In this document: piece after piece, positions 17,803 through 26,784 of the stretch
Layout of the letters: every line of letters begins with the position of its first letter
Position numbering within the stretch: the first letter of the stretch is position 1
Origin: Atlantibacter sp032062175
GTDB taxonomy: Bacteria; Pseudomonadota; Gammaproteobacteria; Enterobacterales; Enterobacteriaceae
Direction: 5' to 3'
Assembly (NCBI RefSeq): GCF_032062175.1
Contig: NZ_DAMBQK010000009.1
Coordinates: 90,324 to 154,323, forward strand
DNA: 64,000 nucleotides
The notes under the pieces: model-generated
Databases searched by the model: none
Told to the model about the DNA's origin: nothing
The model's input: only the letters and a program-made list of their open reading frames with translations
Made by a program: the position numbers and the translations under genes

Positions 17803-18675
17803 GTGGTCCGACGCAGCATGAGCCCGCGCCTCGACTTTGAAGCCGAAGCGATTTATCAGTATCCCGAACATTTACGCCCGTCGCTGGCTGAATTGCCCCG
17901 CGCGCCTGGCGTGTATATTTTTCATGGCGAAAGCGAGACCCTGCCGCTGTATATCGGCAAAAGCATCAACCTGCGCGCCAGGGTGATGTCGCATCTGCGT
18001 ACCCCCGGCGAAGCGGCGATGCTGCGCCAGGCGCGGCACATCACTTTTACCCGCACGGCGGGCGAACTGGGAGCGCTGTTGCTCGAAGCGCAGATGATCA
18101 AAGCTCAGCAACCGCTGTTTAATAAGCGGCTGCGGCGCAATCGTCAGCTCTGTTCCCTGCTGCTCAGCGGTTCCCGCCCTGACGTGGTGTACGCCAAAGA
18201 AGTTGATTTTTCCCATACCCCGCACCTGTATGGTCTGTTCGCCAATCGCCGGGCAGCGCTGGAAAAGCTAAAAAGCATCGCCGATGAGCAGCGGCTGTGT
18301 CACGGTCTGCTGGGGCTGGAAAAGCTCAGCGCAGGGCGCGCCTGTTTCCGCGCGGCGCTGAAACGCTGCGCCGGTGCCTGCTGCGGGCTGGAACCAGTGG
18401 ACGATCATAATGCCCGCCTGCTGGAATCGCTGTCCCACCTCCAGGTGGTATGCTGGCCGTGGCGCGGGCCGGTGGCAGTGAAAGAGCAAACTGATGAGAT
18501 GATCCAGTATCTGATTATCGATAATTGGGTGTGGCTGGGTACGGTGGATAATCTTGACGATGCGGCACGCTTAACCCGGGCATCGCCGGGCTTCGACCAC
18601 GACGGCTACAAGATTTTGTGCCGTCCGCTGATCCGCGCCGAACATGACATTATCGATCTGTTAGATCATAAATAG
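17803..18675 (+). CDS. cho: Excinuclease Cho (UvrC homolog)
   Basis: 290 residues with a GIY-YIG nuclease domain at about 25-110 (PGVYIFHGES...LPLYIGKSINLRARV) homologous to the N-terminal half of UvrC, and a cysteine-containing C-terminal part (RAALKRCAGACCG). It makes the 3' incision during UvrAB-dependent nucleotide excision repair, especially at bulky lesions. The GTG at 17803 follows CAGGAG at proper spacing and fits the E. coli N-terminus (VRR); an upstream start would run over the LexA box. Its last 10 bp overlap the end of ves. Confidence 0.95.
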   Translation: MVRRSMSPRLDFEAEAIYQYPEHLRPSLAELPRAPGVYIFHGESETLPLYIGKSINLRARVMSHLRTPGEAAMLRQARHITFTRTAGELGALLLEAQMIKAQQPLFNKRLRRNRQLCSLLLSGSRPDVVYAKEVDFSHTPHLYGLFANRRAALEKLKSIADEQRLCHGLLGLEKLSAGRACFRAALKRCAGACCGLEPVDDHNARLLESLSHLQVVCWPWRGPVAVKEQTDEMIQYLIIDNWVWLGTVDNLDDAARLTRASPGFDHDGYKILCRPLIRAEHDIIDLLDHK

Positions 18676-19214
18676 GTAATTTCGCTGAACAGTAAGCGCC
18701 CTTCCGCTTTTAATAACCGTAGCGTGTGGGGTCCGGCTTCCCACCACGCGCCCTGATCGCTGGTAAGCAGCTTATCGCCCAGTTGCCACGCGCCGCTCAG
18801 CACGTAAATAATGCCGCCGCGCGGCGCAAACGTCGTGAAGGTGCGATCGGCAACGCGCACCTGGGCACGGCAGCGATCGCGGTGGGTAATAATATTGAAG
18901 TCCATCGACATACGTCCGTCGCTCAGCTCGGCGCGGACCGACTGCTCGCCAGAAAAACTGAACGGTTGGTAATGCTTCAGGGTATGGCGAAAGGCATTGC
19001 CGCCATCTAAAGTCAGCTCGCCGCCTTCCAGCAGCGTGACGGTGCGTTCCACCTGAGGGATTTGGCTAAATTCGCCGTTAGCGGAGAGTGAAGCGATACT
19101 GGCGCGCCAGTTAAAATCCCGGGTCGCGGGCGGAAAGCAGCAAATTTCCCGGGTTTCCCCTGCGCCGTTTCGCCAGAGATTGACCTGCATTTTCTGTAAA
19201 TCGAAATACTCCAT
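18666..19214 (-). CDS. ves: Ves, HutD-family cupin protein
   Basis: 182 residues of the HutD/Ves family (bicupin fold), starting MEYFDLQKMQVNLWRNGAGE. E. coli Ves was described as a cold- and stress-inducible protein; no reaction is known. Two adjacent ATGs exist (19217, 19214); the second sits 5 bp from AGGAG and matches E. coli, so it was chosen. The protein is a little shorter at its C-terminus than in E. coli. It converges on cho with a 10-bp overlap of coding ends. Confidence 0.93.
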   Translation of the reverse strand: MEYFDLQKMQVNLWRNGAGETREICCFPPATRDFNWRASIASLSANGEFSQIPQVERTVTLLEGGELTLDGGNAFRHTLKHYQPFSFSGEQSVRAELSDGRMSMDFNIITHRDRCRAQVRVADRTFTTFAPRGGIIYVLSGAWQLGDKLLTSDQGAWWEAGPHTLRLLKAEGRLLFSEITYL

Positions 19215-19420
19215 CATCACTCCTGAGCGAGCTAAAAGACCGAACGTCACGCACGCAAAAAAATGTCACCCCCTTGTTATCGGCAATAAACGCGCGGGCT
19301 TCAGGCCTGCACGTTCACGTTATAAGGATATTGGGGTAACGTTCTGATTAGACGTGTGAAGTTATCACTACGCGCGGTCGGAAGGAAGAGGATCGAAGGG
19401 AAGTCGTGACGGGAAAAGTA

Positions 19421-19478
19421 AAACCGCCGGTACTGTCCAGAGCAACGCAATTGCGCTATGGACAACACCGGCGGTCTT
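19421..19478 (-). terminator. Long hairpin terminator of spy
   Basis: ACCGCCGGT arms at 19423-19431 and 19468-19476, with inner pairing of GTCCA/TGGAC and GCAATTGC, give an extended stem 20 bp past the spy stop. On the minus strand it is followed by TTTTAC. Confidence 0.8.
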
Positions 19479-19497
19479 GTGTGGATTGGCTACGTTA

Positions 19498-19989
19498 TTA
19501 TTCAGCAGCCTCTGGCATCTTACCCGCTTTGGCCGGACGTTCTGTCAGACGCTTCTCAAAATTGGCATTAAACTGTTTTTTCTGTTCCGGCGTCAGGATG
19601 TTGTAGATTTTGTTCTGGGTTTCCATACGCGACAGCATCATCTCTTTATGCTGTTCCGCCATCTTGTTCACCGCCTCTTCCGCTTTGGCGCGGTCAAAGG
19701 TGTCGGAGGCAATCAGCGAATGCATGGCGCGGCGGTCGTCAAGCGACGGGCGTTTCATTTTATCGCGCTGCGCTTTCATGATTTCGCGGATTTGCTGTTT
19801 CTGCGCATCAGTCAGGTTGAGATCTTTAAACATCATGTCATGGTGCGGACCACGGACGCCTTTATGGTGCGGCTGTAGGGTGGTTGCATCCGGCGCGGTA
19901 GCAGTGGTTGCGGTTTCTGCCGCATGCGCCAGATTCGCTGCGCCCAGCGCCAGAGTGGTAGCCATTACAATCGCAGTTAATTTACGCAT
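19498..19989 (-). CDS. spy: Periplasmic chaperone Spy
   Basis: 163 residues with a cleavable signal (MRKLTAIVMATTLALGAANLAHA, 1-23), then a helical CpxP/Spy domain with two LTxxQ-type motifs (LTDAQKQQIREIM and LTPEQKKQFNANF). It is an ATP-independent dimeric cradle that binds unfolded and folding proteins in the periplasm. Charged, Met- and Gln-rich helices lie between the motifs. In E. coli it is induced by the BaeSR and CpxAR envelope stress systems; a BaeR-like box is visible upstream at 20117-20134. Confidence 0.97.
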   Translation of the reverse strand: MRKLTAIVMATTLALGAANLAHAAETATTATAPDATTLQPHHKGVRGPHHDMMFKDLNLTDAQKQQIREIMKAQRDKMKRPSLDDRRAMHSLIASDTFDRAKAEEAVNKMAEQHKEMMLSRMETQNKIYNILTPEQKKQFNANFEKRLTERPAKAGKMPEAAE

Positions 19990-20116
19990 ATCACTATCCT
20001 TTATTTCAGTTTATTTTTCGGCACGTTTGCCGTGTTGACGAGAATAAGTGTACGTGTTGCAACGTCAAGTATTCAGAGTCTGGGTAAAGCATTGAAAGTG
20101 TAAAAAACAATAATCG

Positions 20117-20134
20117 ATCAATTATGGAGGAAAT
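20117..20134 (-). promoter_or_regulatory. BaeR-binding box upstream of spy
   Basis: On the minus strand ATTTCCTCCATAATTGAT agrees with the BaeR consensus TTTTTCTCCATNATTGGC at 14 of 18 positions. It is oriented toward spy and lies about 130 bp before its start, consistent with BaeR activation known in E. coli. Confidence 0.72.
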
Positions 20135-20297
20135 ATGAAAAAAACAAGGAAAGTGGCAAGAAAATAATACAACTCTATGATAAAGCAGTAAATGTGCAGA
20201 GAGTATACGTATTGCCCGCCGATAAATAAAGCGCTTACCAGGATAAATCTGGATAAATTGATGAGCCGTTGATAATTATAAAATGCTTAAGGCTGAA

Positions 20298-20324
20298 CCG
20301 GTGCGCAGCAGGTATTCGCACCGG
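20298..20324 (-). terminator. Hairpin ending the ast operon
   Basis: Perfect 8-bp stem CCGGTGCG / CGCACCGG with an 11-nt loop, 15 bp after the astE stop. The T tract is poor, so it may act as an RNA end-protecting hairpin or a factor-assisted stop. Confidence 0.6.
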
Positions 20325-20338
20325 CAGAAATAATCCCG

Positions 20339-21301
20339 TCAGGTTATTTCTTTGAGCATTAACCCGGCCCGCAGGCCGAGCGCCACGTTGGGATTCGGGA
20401 ACAGGACATATTCGGTGTCGTTTTCCACTTTGTATACCGTCGCGCCATCCTCCGCCAGCACGGTGCCTTGCGCAAAGGCGGTAAAGTTCTGGGTCTGGGC
20501 TGACATATGCAGCACAAACGCCTCGCTTTTCCGGGTGATCTGCTGGGCTACTTCATAGCGCAGCGGCTCGGCGTTGAGGTGTTCGGTCGGTTCACCCGCC
20601 AGTAACGCCCGCAAGGCGGCTTTGGTAACATCAAACTGGGTAAGATCGTTTTGCCCAAACGGCTGCGCTTTGCCCAACTCCAGCGTGCAGCTTTGCGCGT
20701 CAAAATGATCGCTGCTGAAATGGGTGAAGGTCCCGCCGGGGGTGCGATGAAAAACCAGCGCCTGCAATCCGGCGTCGGCCATCCAGTCTAAAAAATGTTT
20801 ATCGTAAGGCGTTTTACGGGCCGGAAAAACGCCGAAGCGCGGGTGGTATGAACTGCGGATGGCGGTATGCATATCCAGATGCCAGGCGGGTCCGGCGCAG
20901 GTCAGAAAGCGCTCCACGCAGTGCTCAAGCACGCAGGCGCGGCGGGTTTCGCCGCTTTCCGGGAAATGCTGCCAGCGGCCGCTGAACATGCGGTTCATAT
21001 CGTCCGTGAGATAGCGCTTACCCGCGCGTAAGGCTGCCGGATTACCTAAAATCACCAGCAGCGGGCGCGCAAGGGCGATATCGCCGTGATGCAACTCTTC
21101 CATCAGGGCATCGAGCATTTCCACCGGGGCGGTTTCATTGCCGTGAATGCCCGCCGACAGCACCAGCGCCGGTAACGTTGCCTGAAGCGGCACCAGCTCT
21201 ACGACCCCTTCGTCCCACCACCTCCAGCGAAAGCGAGCCGTTTCTCCACCCCGCCTGGCAGGCGTTTCCCCTGCCAGCGTAAACGCCAAAAACTCCTGCA
21301 T
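20339..21301 (-). CDS. astE: Succinylglutamate desuccinylase
   Basis: 320 residues, zinc carboxypeptidase-like (AspA/AstE) fold. The zinc motif HGNE places His53 and Glu56 exactly as in E. coli, and the second His lies in WHLDMHTAIR. It hydrolyses N-succinylglutamate to glutamate and succinate, the fifth and last step of the AST pathway. Last gene of astCADBE; it begins 9 bp after astB. Confidence 0.97.
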   Translation of the reverse strand: MQEFLAFTLAGETPARRGGETARFRWRWWDEGVVELVPLQATLPALVLSAGIHGNETAPVEMLDALMEELHHGDIALARPLLVILGNPAALRAGKRYLTDDMNRMFSGRWQHFPESGETRRACVLEHCVERFLTCAGPAWHLDMHTAIRSSYHPRFGVFPARKTPYDKHFLDWMADAGLQALVFHRTPGGTFTHFSSDHFDAQSCTLELGKAQPFGQNDLTQFDVTKAALRALLAGEPTEHLNAEPLRYEVAQQITRKSEAFVLHMSAQTQNFTAFAQGTVLAEDGATVYKVENDTEYVLFPNPNVALGLRAGLMLKEIT

Positions 21302-21310
21302 AACTTCACC

Positions 21311-22639
21311 TTAACGCTGGAACGGATACACCGGCCCCAGCTTTAATATCTGCGTTAATTCATCGAGCGCCTCGCGCCCTTCGCGTAACAGTTGCGGATC
21401 GATAAGGTCGCTCTGGGTTAACCGGTCGCGATAATGTTTGTCGACCCACTGGTTAAGGGTAGTAAAAAGCGCGTCATTCAGCATTACGCCGGGGTTGACC
21501 GCTGCCCGCTCTGCGTCGGTGAGCACGACCCGCAGACGCAGGCAAGCCGGGCCGCCGCCGTTGGCCATACTTTCCCGCAGGTCGAAAACCTTGAGTTCGT
21601 TGATGGGGTTATCTGGCGATCCCACCAGTTCGGTCAGATAGTGCCAGACGCCCGCATGCTCGCGGGACTCCTGGGGCAGCACCAGCAGCATATCGCCCTG
21701 CTCGCGGCTGAGCAGTTGGCTGTTGAACAGATAGGTTTCCACCGCGTCCGCCACGCTGACGCGATCGGCAGGCACTTCGATGGCCTGAAACCCGTCCAGC
21801 TTCTGCGCCAGAGTCTGGTATAAACCCGCCTGATTAACAAACGCCGACTGATGGGCGAACAGCACCTGGCGGTTGGTGACCGCAATCACGTCGTTATGAA
21901 ATACCCCCTGGTCGATCACTGCCGGGTTTTGCTGGGCAAACACCACCTGCTCCGGGTTGACCTGGTTGAGGCGCGCCACGGCCTGAGACGCCTGCAACGT
22001 CTGGCGCGCCGGATAGCGCTCGGGCGTTTGCCCGCCGATGGCATTGCGGCCATAGACGAAAAGCTGAACGCCCGGATCGCCGTCATCATGGGATAAACGG
22101 TTGTGGTTCGCCGCGCCCTCATCGCCCAGCATCGCCACCTGCGGCAGCGCATCGTGCACGCTGAAGCGGCGCGGGTCATTGAAAATCGCCTTCAGTACCC
22201 GTTCGGTGGTCACCGCTTCGCTGGCGCGATGGAGTTTGTTATTCAGGTTGGCAACGGTGAGATGCACCCGCCCGTCCAGCGCATCCGCAGATGGGCACAC
22301 CGTCGCGGCGTTGGCGACCCACATTGACGAGGCGGAACAGGCGGCGGACAGCAGATCCGGGGCCAGCTTCCAGGCCTTTTCCACCACCTGCTGGTCGGTA
22401 CCGTCAAAGCCAAGCTGGCGCAGCAAGCCGATATTCGGGCGTTCCTGGGGCGGGATGACGCCCTGCGGATAGCCCATATCCGCCAGCGCTTTCATCTTTA
22501 ACAGCCCCTGCTTCGCCGCCAGTTTCGGGTTAGAAACCTGAAAACGGTGTTTGGTGGAGGCTTCGTTACCAAACGATAGCCCGGCGTAATGGTGGGTCAG
22601 GCCCACCAGTCCGTCGAAATTAACCTCGCGTGCGTTCAT
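21311..22639 (-). CDS. astB: N-succinylarginine dihydrolase
   Basis: 442 residues of the amidinotransferase (pentein) fold, starting MNAREVNFDGLVGLTHHYAGLSFGNEAST. It converts N2-succinylarginine to N2-succinylornithine, releasing two ammonia and CO2, which makes the AST pathway a nitrogen source. The C-terminal NGGGPACLRLRVVL segment carries the catalytic Cys region. Its start overlaps the astD stop by 4 bp, indicating coupled translation. Confidence 0.97.
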   Translation of the reverse strand: MNAREVNFDGLVGLTHHYAGLSFGNEASTKHRFQVSNPKLAAKQGLLKMKALADMGYPQGVIPPQERPNIGLLRQLGFDGTDQQVVEKAWKLAPDLLSAACSASSMWVANAATVCPSADALDGRVHLTVANLNNKLHRASEAVTTERVLKAIFNDPRRFSVHDALPQVAMLGDEGAANHNRLSHDDGDPGVQLFVYGRNAIGGQTPERYPARQTLQASQAVARLNQVNPEQVVFAQQNPAVIDQGVFHNDVIAVTNRQVLFAHQSAFVNQAGLYQTLAQKLDGFQAIEVPADRVSVADAVETYLFNSQLLSREQGDMLLVLPQESREHAGVWHYLTELVGSPDNPINELKVFDLRESMANGGGPACLRLRVVLTDAERAAVNPGVMLNDALFTTLNQWVDKHYRDRLTQSDLIDPQLLREGREALDELTQILKLGPVYPFQR

Positions 22640-24117
22640 GCCTGCTCCTCACGACCAAAATCCAGCCCCGGACTGAGCGTGTCCGGCAGGGAAAATGTCG
22701 GGCTTTCCAGCGTTGCCATCGGCCACGCGCAGTAATCCGCCGCATACCAGGCGCTGGGGCGATGGTTGCCCGATGCCCCCACGCCGCCGAACGGCGCGGT
22801 GCTGGCGGCCCCGGTCAGCGGTTTATTCCAGTTGACGATCCCGGCGCGCGCTTCCAGCAGTAGCTGGTCAAAATGCTCGCGCTGCGGAGATATCAGCCCG
22901 CTCGCCAGCCCGTAGCGGGTGCGGTTAGCCAGCGCGATAGCCTCGTCGAAATCGTCGTAGCGATACACGCACAACAGCGGGCCAAACACCTCTTCATCCG
23001 GCACATCCGCCACGCCGGTTAGCTCGACGATACCCGGCGTCAGTAGCGAGGTGCCGGGCCGTAGCAGTTCAGGCGTGAGCAGCGCTTTACCGCCGCGCGC
23101 CAGGTGCGCTTGCCAGGCAGTTAATACCCGCTCTGCCGCCTGGGGTGAAATCAGCCCACCCATAAACGGCTGCGGTTCGGCATCCCATTCTGCCGGACGA
23201 ATACGCGATGCCACTTCTGTTAAGCGGGCCAGGAATGCATCGCCCTGTTCGCCGCGTTTGACCAACAGACGGCGAGCGCAGGTGCAGCGCTGCCCGGCGG
23301 TGACAAACGCCGACTGAATGGTTAAATGCACCGCCCCGTCGATATCCGCCGGATCTTCCACAATCAGCGGGTTATTGCCGCCCATCTCCAGCGCCAGAAT
23401 TTTTTCCGGCTGTCCGGCAAGCTGGCGGTGCAACTGATAGCCAGTGTGTGCGCTGCCGGTAAACAGCAGCCCGTCAATATCCGGGGATGCCGCCAGCGCC
23501 TGGCCGGTTTCCCGCGCCCCCTGCACCAGGTTGAGTACGCCCCTGGGCAATCCCGCTTCCTGCCAAAGCTGGACCACCCGCTCGGCAATCATTGGCGTCA
23601 GCTCGCTGGGCTTGAAGACCAGGGTATTACCCGCCAGCAGCCCCGGTACGATATGTCCATTCGGCAGATGTCCGGGGAAGTTATACGGACCGAATACCGC
23701 CAGCACGCCGTGCGGGCGATGGCGCAGCGAGGCCGCGCCGTCCGCCATTGGCGTCACCTGCTCGCCAGTACGTAAGTGGTACGCTTTCACCGAAATGGCG
23801 ATTTTGTTAATCATCGCCGTGATTTCTGTGGCGGCTTCCCAGCGCGGCTTGCCGGTTTCCCGGCTAATGATGTCGGTGAGTTCGCTTTTATGGCTTTCCA
23901 GCAGCCCGGCAAAGCGCTCGACAATCGCCTGGCGGGTGCTAAACGGCTGGCGCGCCCAGTCAGGAAAAGCGTTACGCGCCGCGTAGCAGGCCTGCTGGAT
24001 CTGTTCAGCGCTGGCGGCGACGCCCTGCCACAGCCGCTCGCCCGTCACCGGGTTATGTTTTTCCAGCGTTTCGCCGTGGCCTTCGATCCACTCGCCATCA
24101 ATCCACAGACTCATCAT
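22636..24117 (-). CDS. astD: Succinylglutamate semialdehyde dehydrogenase
   Basis: 493 residues, NAD-dependent aldehyde dehydrogenase. It oxidises succinylglutamate semialdehyde, the fourth AST step. The conserved general base Glu is in ALEMGGNNPLI and the nucleophilic Cys in TAGQRCTCARR. Two start codons in tandem (24117, 24114) follow GAGGAG; the first is used and gives one residue more than E. coli. Overlaps astA by 4 bp and astB by 4 bp. Confidence 0.97.
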   Translation of the reverse strand: MMSLWIDGEWIEGHGETLEKHNPVTGERLWQGVAASAEQIQQACYAARNAFPDWARQPFSTRQAIVERFAGLLESHKSELTDIISRETGKPRWEAATEITAMINKIAISVKAYHLRTGEQVTPMADGAASLRHRPHGVLAVFGPYNFPGHLPNGHIVPGLLAGNTLVFKPSELTPMIAERVVQLWQEAGLPRGVLNLVQGARETGQALAASPDIDGLLFTGSAHTGYQLHRQLAGQPEKILALEMGGNNPLIVEDPADIDGAVHLTIQSAFVTAGQRCTCARRLLVKRGEQGDAFLARLTEVASRIRPAEWDAEPQPFMGGLISPQAAERVLTAWQAHLARGGKALLTPELLRPGTSLLTPGIVELTGVADVPDEEVFGPLLCVYRYDDFDEAIALANRTRYGLASGLISPQREHFDQLLLEARAGIVNWNKPLTGAASTAPFGGVGASGNHRPSAWYAADYCAWPMATLESPTFSLPDTLSPGLDFGREEQA

Positions 24118-25148
24118 TTTTTCTCCTCAGCGCATAAACGCACCAGCCGCACGGTATCGCCGGGCTGGCATTTCAGGGCGTCCAGGGTGGCGGCATCCAG
24201 CACCAGGCGCGGTGTATCAGGGTTAGCGCGGATCAGCATCACGCGGAACATGTCATATTTTTCGTTGGAGACCATACAGGCGGGTAAATCGTCACCCACC
24301 GCAGGCTGGCCTTCCGCCACCTCAACCAGCCGGCTTTTGCGGATCGCCCGCACCCGGTCGATATCGCACTCCAGCGTCGGGCCGCCGTCGAAAATGTCGA
24401 TGTAGTCGCGATAGCGAAAGCCTTCTTTTTCCAGTACTGCGCGGGCAGGCGCAGTGTGTGGATGCACCTGGCCGATCACCGCCTGGGCTTCCGGGGTCAG
24501 AAAATGGGTATAGATCGGGTGTTTCGGCATCAGTTCGGCAATAAAGGCTTTTTGCCCGGTGCCGCACAGATAATCGGCGCGGCTGAACGCCATTGAGAAA
24601 AAGCGCTGGCCGAGGCTTTCCCAGAACGGCGAGTAGCCGTGTTCATCAATCACGCCGCGCATCTCGGCCACCACTTTGTCGTTAAAGCGATCGCGAAACG
24701 CGGCCATAAACATAAAGCGCGATTTGGAGAGCAAGTAGCCGTTGCCCTCTTTGCGCCACTCCGGGTCGAGAAACAGCGAGCACAGTTCGCTGCTGCCGGT
24801 ATGGTCGTTACTTAAAAACAGCGTCGGCAGCGCATTGTAGACGTTGAGCTCTTTGGAGGCGTGCACCAGCGTACCCACCCGGTAGTTATACCAGGGATCG
24901 TTGAGGCCCACCGCCACTTCTATGGCACAGATGCCCACCACGTTGCCGGTCGTCGATTCCTCCAGCACGAAGACATAACCCTGGTCGCCCTTCGGCAAGG
25001 TGCCCTGCCAGGTGGCGAGGGAGCGCTCGATGCGCGCGCTCAGGGTGGCTTCGTCCTCCGGCAGCGAGGTCAACCCGCCGCCGGTTTTCCCGGCCAGTTT
25101 CAGCAATGGCCCCAGGTCATTGCGCTCAATGGGGCGGATCACCATCAT
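24114..25148 (-). CDS. astA: Arginine N-succinyltransferase
   Basis: 344 residues of the AstA/AruG family (GNAT-like fold), starting MMVIRPIERNDLGPLLKLAGKTG. It transfers succinyl from succinyl-CoA to the alpha-amino group of arginine, committing arginine to the AST pathway. Typical conserved segments include NDPWYNYRVGTLVHAS and LFLDPEWRKEGNGYLLSKSRF. The start overlaps the astC stop (ATGA), and the stop overlaps the astD start. Confidence 0.97.
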   Translation of the reverse strand: MMVIRPIERNDLGPLLKLAGKTGGGLTSLPEDEATLSARIERSLATWQGTLPKGDQGYVFVLEESTTGNVVGICAIEVAVGLNDPWYNYRVGTLVHASKELNVYNALPTLFLSNDHTGSSELCSLFLDPEWRKEGNGYLLSKSRFMFMAAFRDRFNDKVVAEMRGVIDEHGYSPFWESLGQRFFSMAFSRADYLCGTGQKAFIAELMPKHPIYTHFLTPEAQAVIGQVHPHTAPARAVLEKEGFRYRDYIDIFDGGPTLECDIDRVRAIRKSRLVEVAEGQPAVGDDLPACMVSNEKYDMFRVMLIRANPDTPRLVLDAATLDALKCQPGDTVRLVRLCAEEKK

Positions 25149-26365
25149 GATGGCGTCTTCGCAATCAGGCGCTCGCAGGCGCGGGCAACGCGCTCCAGGC
25201 CAGTGCTGATTTCGTCATTGCTGATAATCAGCGACGGCGCAAAACGCACCACGTTGGCCCCGGCGATCAGCACCATCGCGCCCTCTTCCGCCGCGAGTTG
25301 AGAAATCTCTTTGGCGCGCCCGGCATAGTCGTCGCTCAACACGCAGCCAATCAGCAATCCCACGCCGCGCACGGCTTTAAACAGGCCATGCTTGCGGTTG
25401 ATGGCGTCGATTTGCTCAACAATGGCGTCGTGGCGCTGTTTTACGCCGTTCAGCACCTCAGGGGTGTTGACGATGTCCAGCACTTTCCCGGCGACCGCGC
25501 CCGCCAGCGGGTTGCCGCCGTAGGTGGTGCCGTGGGTGCCGACGGTCATTGAGCGTGAAAACTGTTCGCGGGTCAGCATCGCGCCAATCGGGAAGCCGCC
25601 GCCGAGCGCTTTGGCGGTGGAAAGGACGTCCGGGGTCACGCCGTAGTGCATATAAGCGTACAGCGAGCCGGTACGGCCTACGCCGGTTTGGACTTCGTCA
25701 AAAATCAGTAACGCATTATGACGGTCGCACAGTTCGCGCAGCCCTTTCAGGAACGCTGGCTCTGCGGGTACAACGCCGCCTTCGCCCTGGATCGGTTCGA
25801 CGATCACGGCGCAGGTGTTGTCATCAATCAGCGCGGCGGCGGATTGCAAATCGTTATACACGGCATGGGAGATGTCCGGCGGCAGCGGCGCGAAGTCCTG
25901 CGAATAGGCAGGCTGACCGCCTGCGGTCACGGTAAATAAGGTGCGCCCGTGGAAGGCATTTTTGAAGGCAACGATGCCGCTTTTTTGTGGGCCATAGTTA
26001 TCGTGGGCATATTTACGCGCCAGCTTGAGCGCCGCTTCATTGGCCTCGGCCCCGGAGTTACAGAAGAACACCCGGTCAGCGAAGGTGGCGTCGATCAGCT
26101 GTTTCGCGAGACGCAGGATCGGTTCGTTGGTGTAGCCATTACCGGTGTGCCACAGCTTACCGGCCTGCTCTTCCAGCGCTTTGCGCAGTTCAGGATGGGC
26201 GTGGCCCAGGGCGTTTACCGCAATGCCTCCGGCAAAATCGATATAGGATTTGCCCTGCTGATCCCACAATGTGGATCGCTCTGCCCGAACCGGAACAAAA
26301 GGCGCCGGCGCGTAAACCGGAAGCATCCATTCATCGAAATTCTGGCGGGTGATTGACGAAGACAT
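25145..26365 (-). CDS. astC: Succinylornithine transaminase
   Basis: 406 residues, fold type I PLP aminotransferase close to ArgD. FDEVQTGVGRTG carries the cofactor-contacting Asp, and the Schiff-base Lys lies in LSTAKALGGGFPIGAM. It converts succinylornithine and 2-oxoglutarate to succinylglutamate semialdehyde and glutamate. First gene of astCADBE, behind a sigma-54 promoter and upstream regulator sites, so it should be induced by nitrogen limitation and arginine. Confidence 0.97.
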   Translation of the reverse strand: MSSSITRQNFDEWMLPVYAPAPFVPVRAERSTLWDQQGKSYIDFAGGIAVNALGHAHPELRKALEEQAGKLWHTGNGYTNEPILRLAKQLIDATFADRVFFCNSGAEANEAALKLARKYAHDNYGPQKSGIVAFKNAFHGRTLFTVTAGGQPAYSQDFAPLPPDISHAVYNDLQSAAALIDDNTCAVIVEPIQGEGGVVPAEPAFLKGLRELCDRHNALLIFDEVQTGVGRTGSLYAYMHYGVTPDVLSTAKALGGGFPIGAMLTREQFSRSMTVGTHGTTYGGNPLAGAVAGKVLDIVNTPEVLNGVKQRHDAIVEQIDAINRKHGLFKAVRGVGLLIGCVLSDDYAGRAKEISQLAAEEGAMVLIAGANVVRFAPSLIISNDEISTGLERVARACERLIAKTPS

Positions 26366-26438
26366 AGCGACCTCACTGGTAAATTAATGGTTGTTTAAAT
26401 GTTAATAAATATGACGTGTTTGCACCCTGAATGTAGAT

Positions 26439-26454
26439 TGCAGACTTCGTGCCA
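26439..26454 (-). promoter_or_regulatory. Sigma-54 promoter of astCADBE
   Basis: On the minus strand TGGCACGAAGTCTGCA matches the -24/-12 consensus TGGCACG-N4-TTGCA at all but one position. It is 74 bp upstream of astC. Sigma-54 control of ast is established in E. coli. Confidence 0.9.
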
Positions 26455-26531
26455 GCCAGCGGTAAAAATGCATAACGAGGGATTAAAGAAGTAATATCAA
26501 CAACTTAAAAACCAGCATTATTCACTTAAAC

Positions 26532-26545
26532 TGCATAAATAGTGA
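26532..26545. promoter_or_regulatory. Putative ArgR box upstream of astC
   Basis: TGCATAAATAGTGA agrees with the ARG-box core TGAAT-N4-ATTCA at 11 of 14 positions and lies about 80 bp upstream of the sigma-54 promoter. ArgR assists ast activation in E. coli. Confidence 0.45.
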
Positions 26546-26672
26546 ATAATTATCTATAAAGCGGCCTGCGCGCCACGATTTGCCGAAGGATTATTCATTG
26601 GTAAAATATAATTCTGGATTTGTGATCGCAGAGGGGATTTGCTCAGGCATCGAGCGCTTTTACAGGGCAATC

Positions 26673-26689
26673 TGCGCCATTTTGGTGCT
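26673..26689. promoter_or_regulatory. NtrC enhancer site for the ast operon
   Basis: TGCGCCATTTTGGTGCT agrees with the NtrC palindrome TGCACC-N5-GGTGCA at 15 of 17 positions. It lies about 220 bp upstream of the sigma-54 promoter, normal enhancer spacing, and between astC and divergent xthA. The rest of the 26366-26784 gap is AT-rich and has no gene. Confidence 0.82.
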
Positions 26690-26784
26690 TTCGGTGGCGT
26701 AACGCTGTCTTATACAACAGCAGGCATGCGGCCTCGATTTCTGCTACCATCCAGCCACTTATTGCTCTTGTAATGGCAGCGACT

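Larger units (their letters stand above)
19990..20338. other. Gene-free gap between spy and astE
   Basis: 349 bp without a credible gene. It holds the spy promoter side with a BaeR-like box, a possible CpxR-type element (GTAAAGCATTGAAAG at 20084-20098, weak), an AT-rich middle, and the hairpin that ends the ast operon at 20298-20324. Confidence 0.7.
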
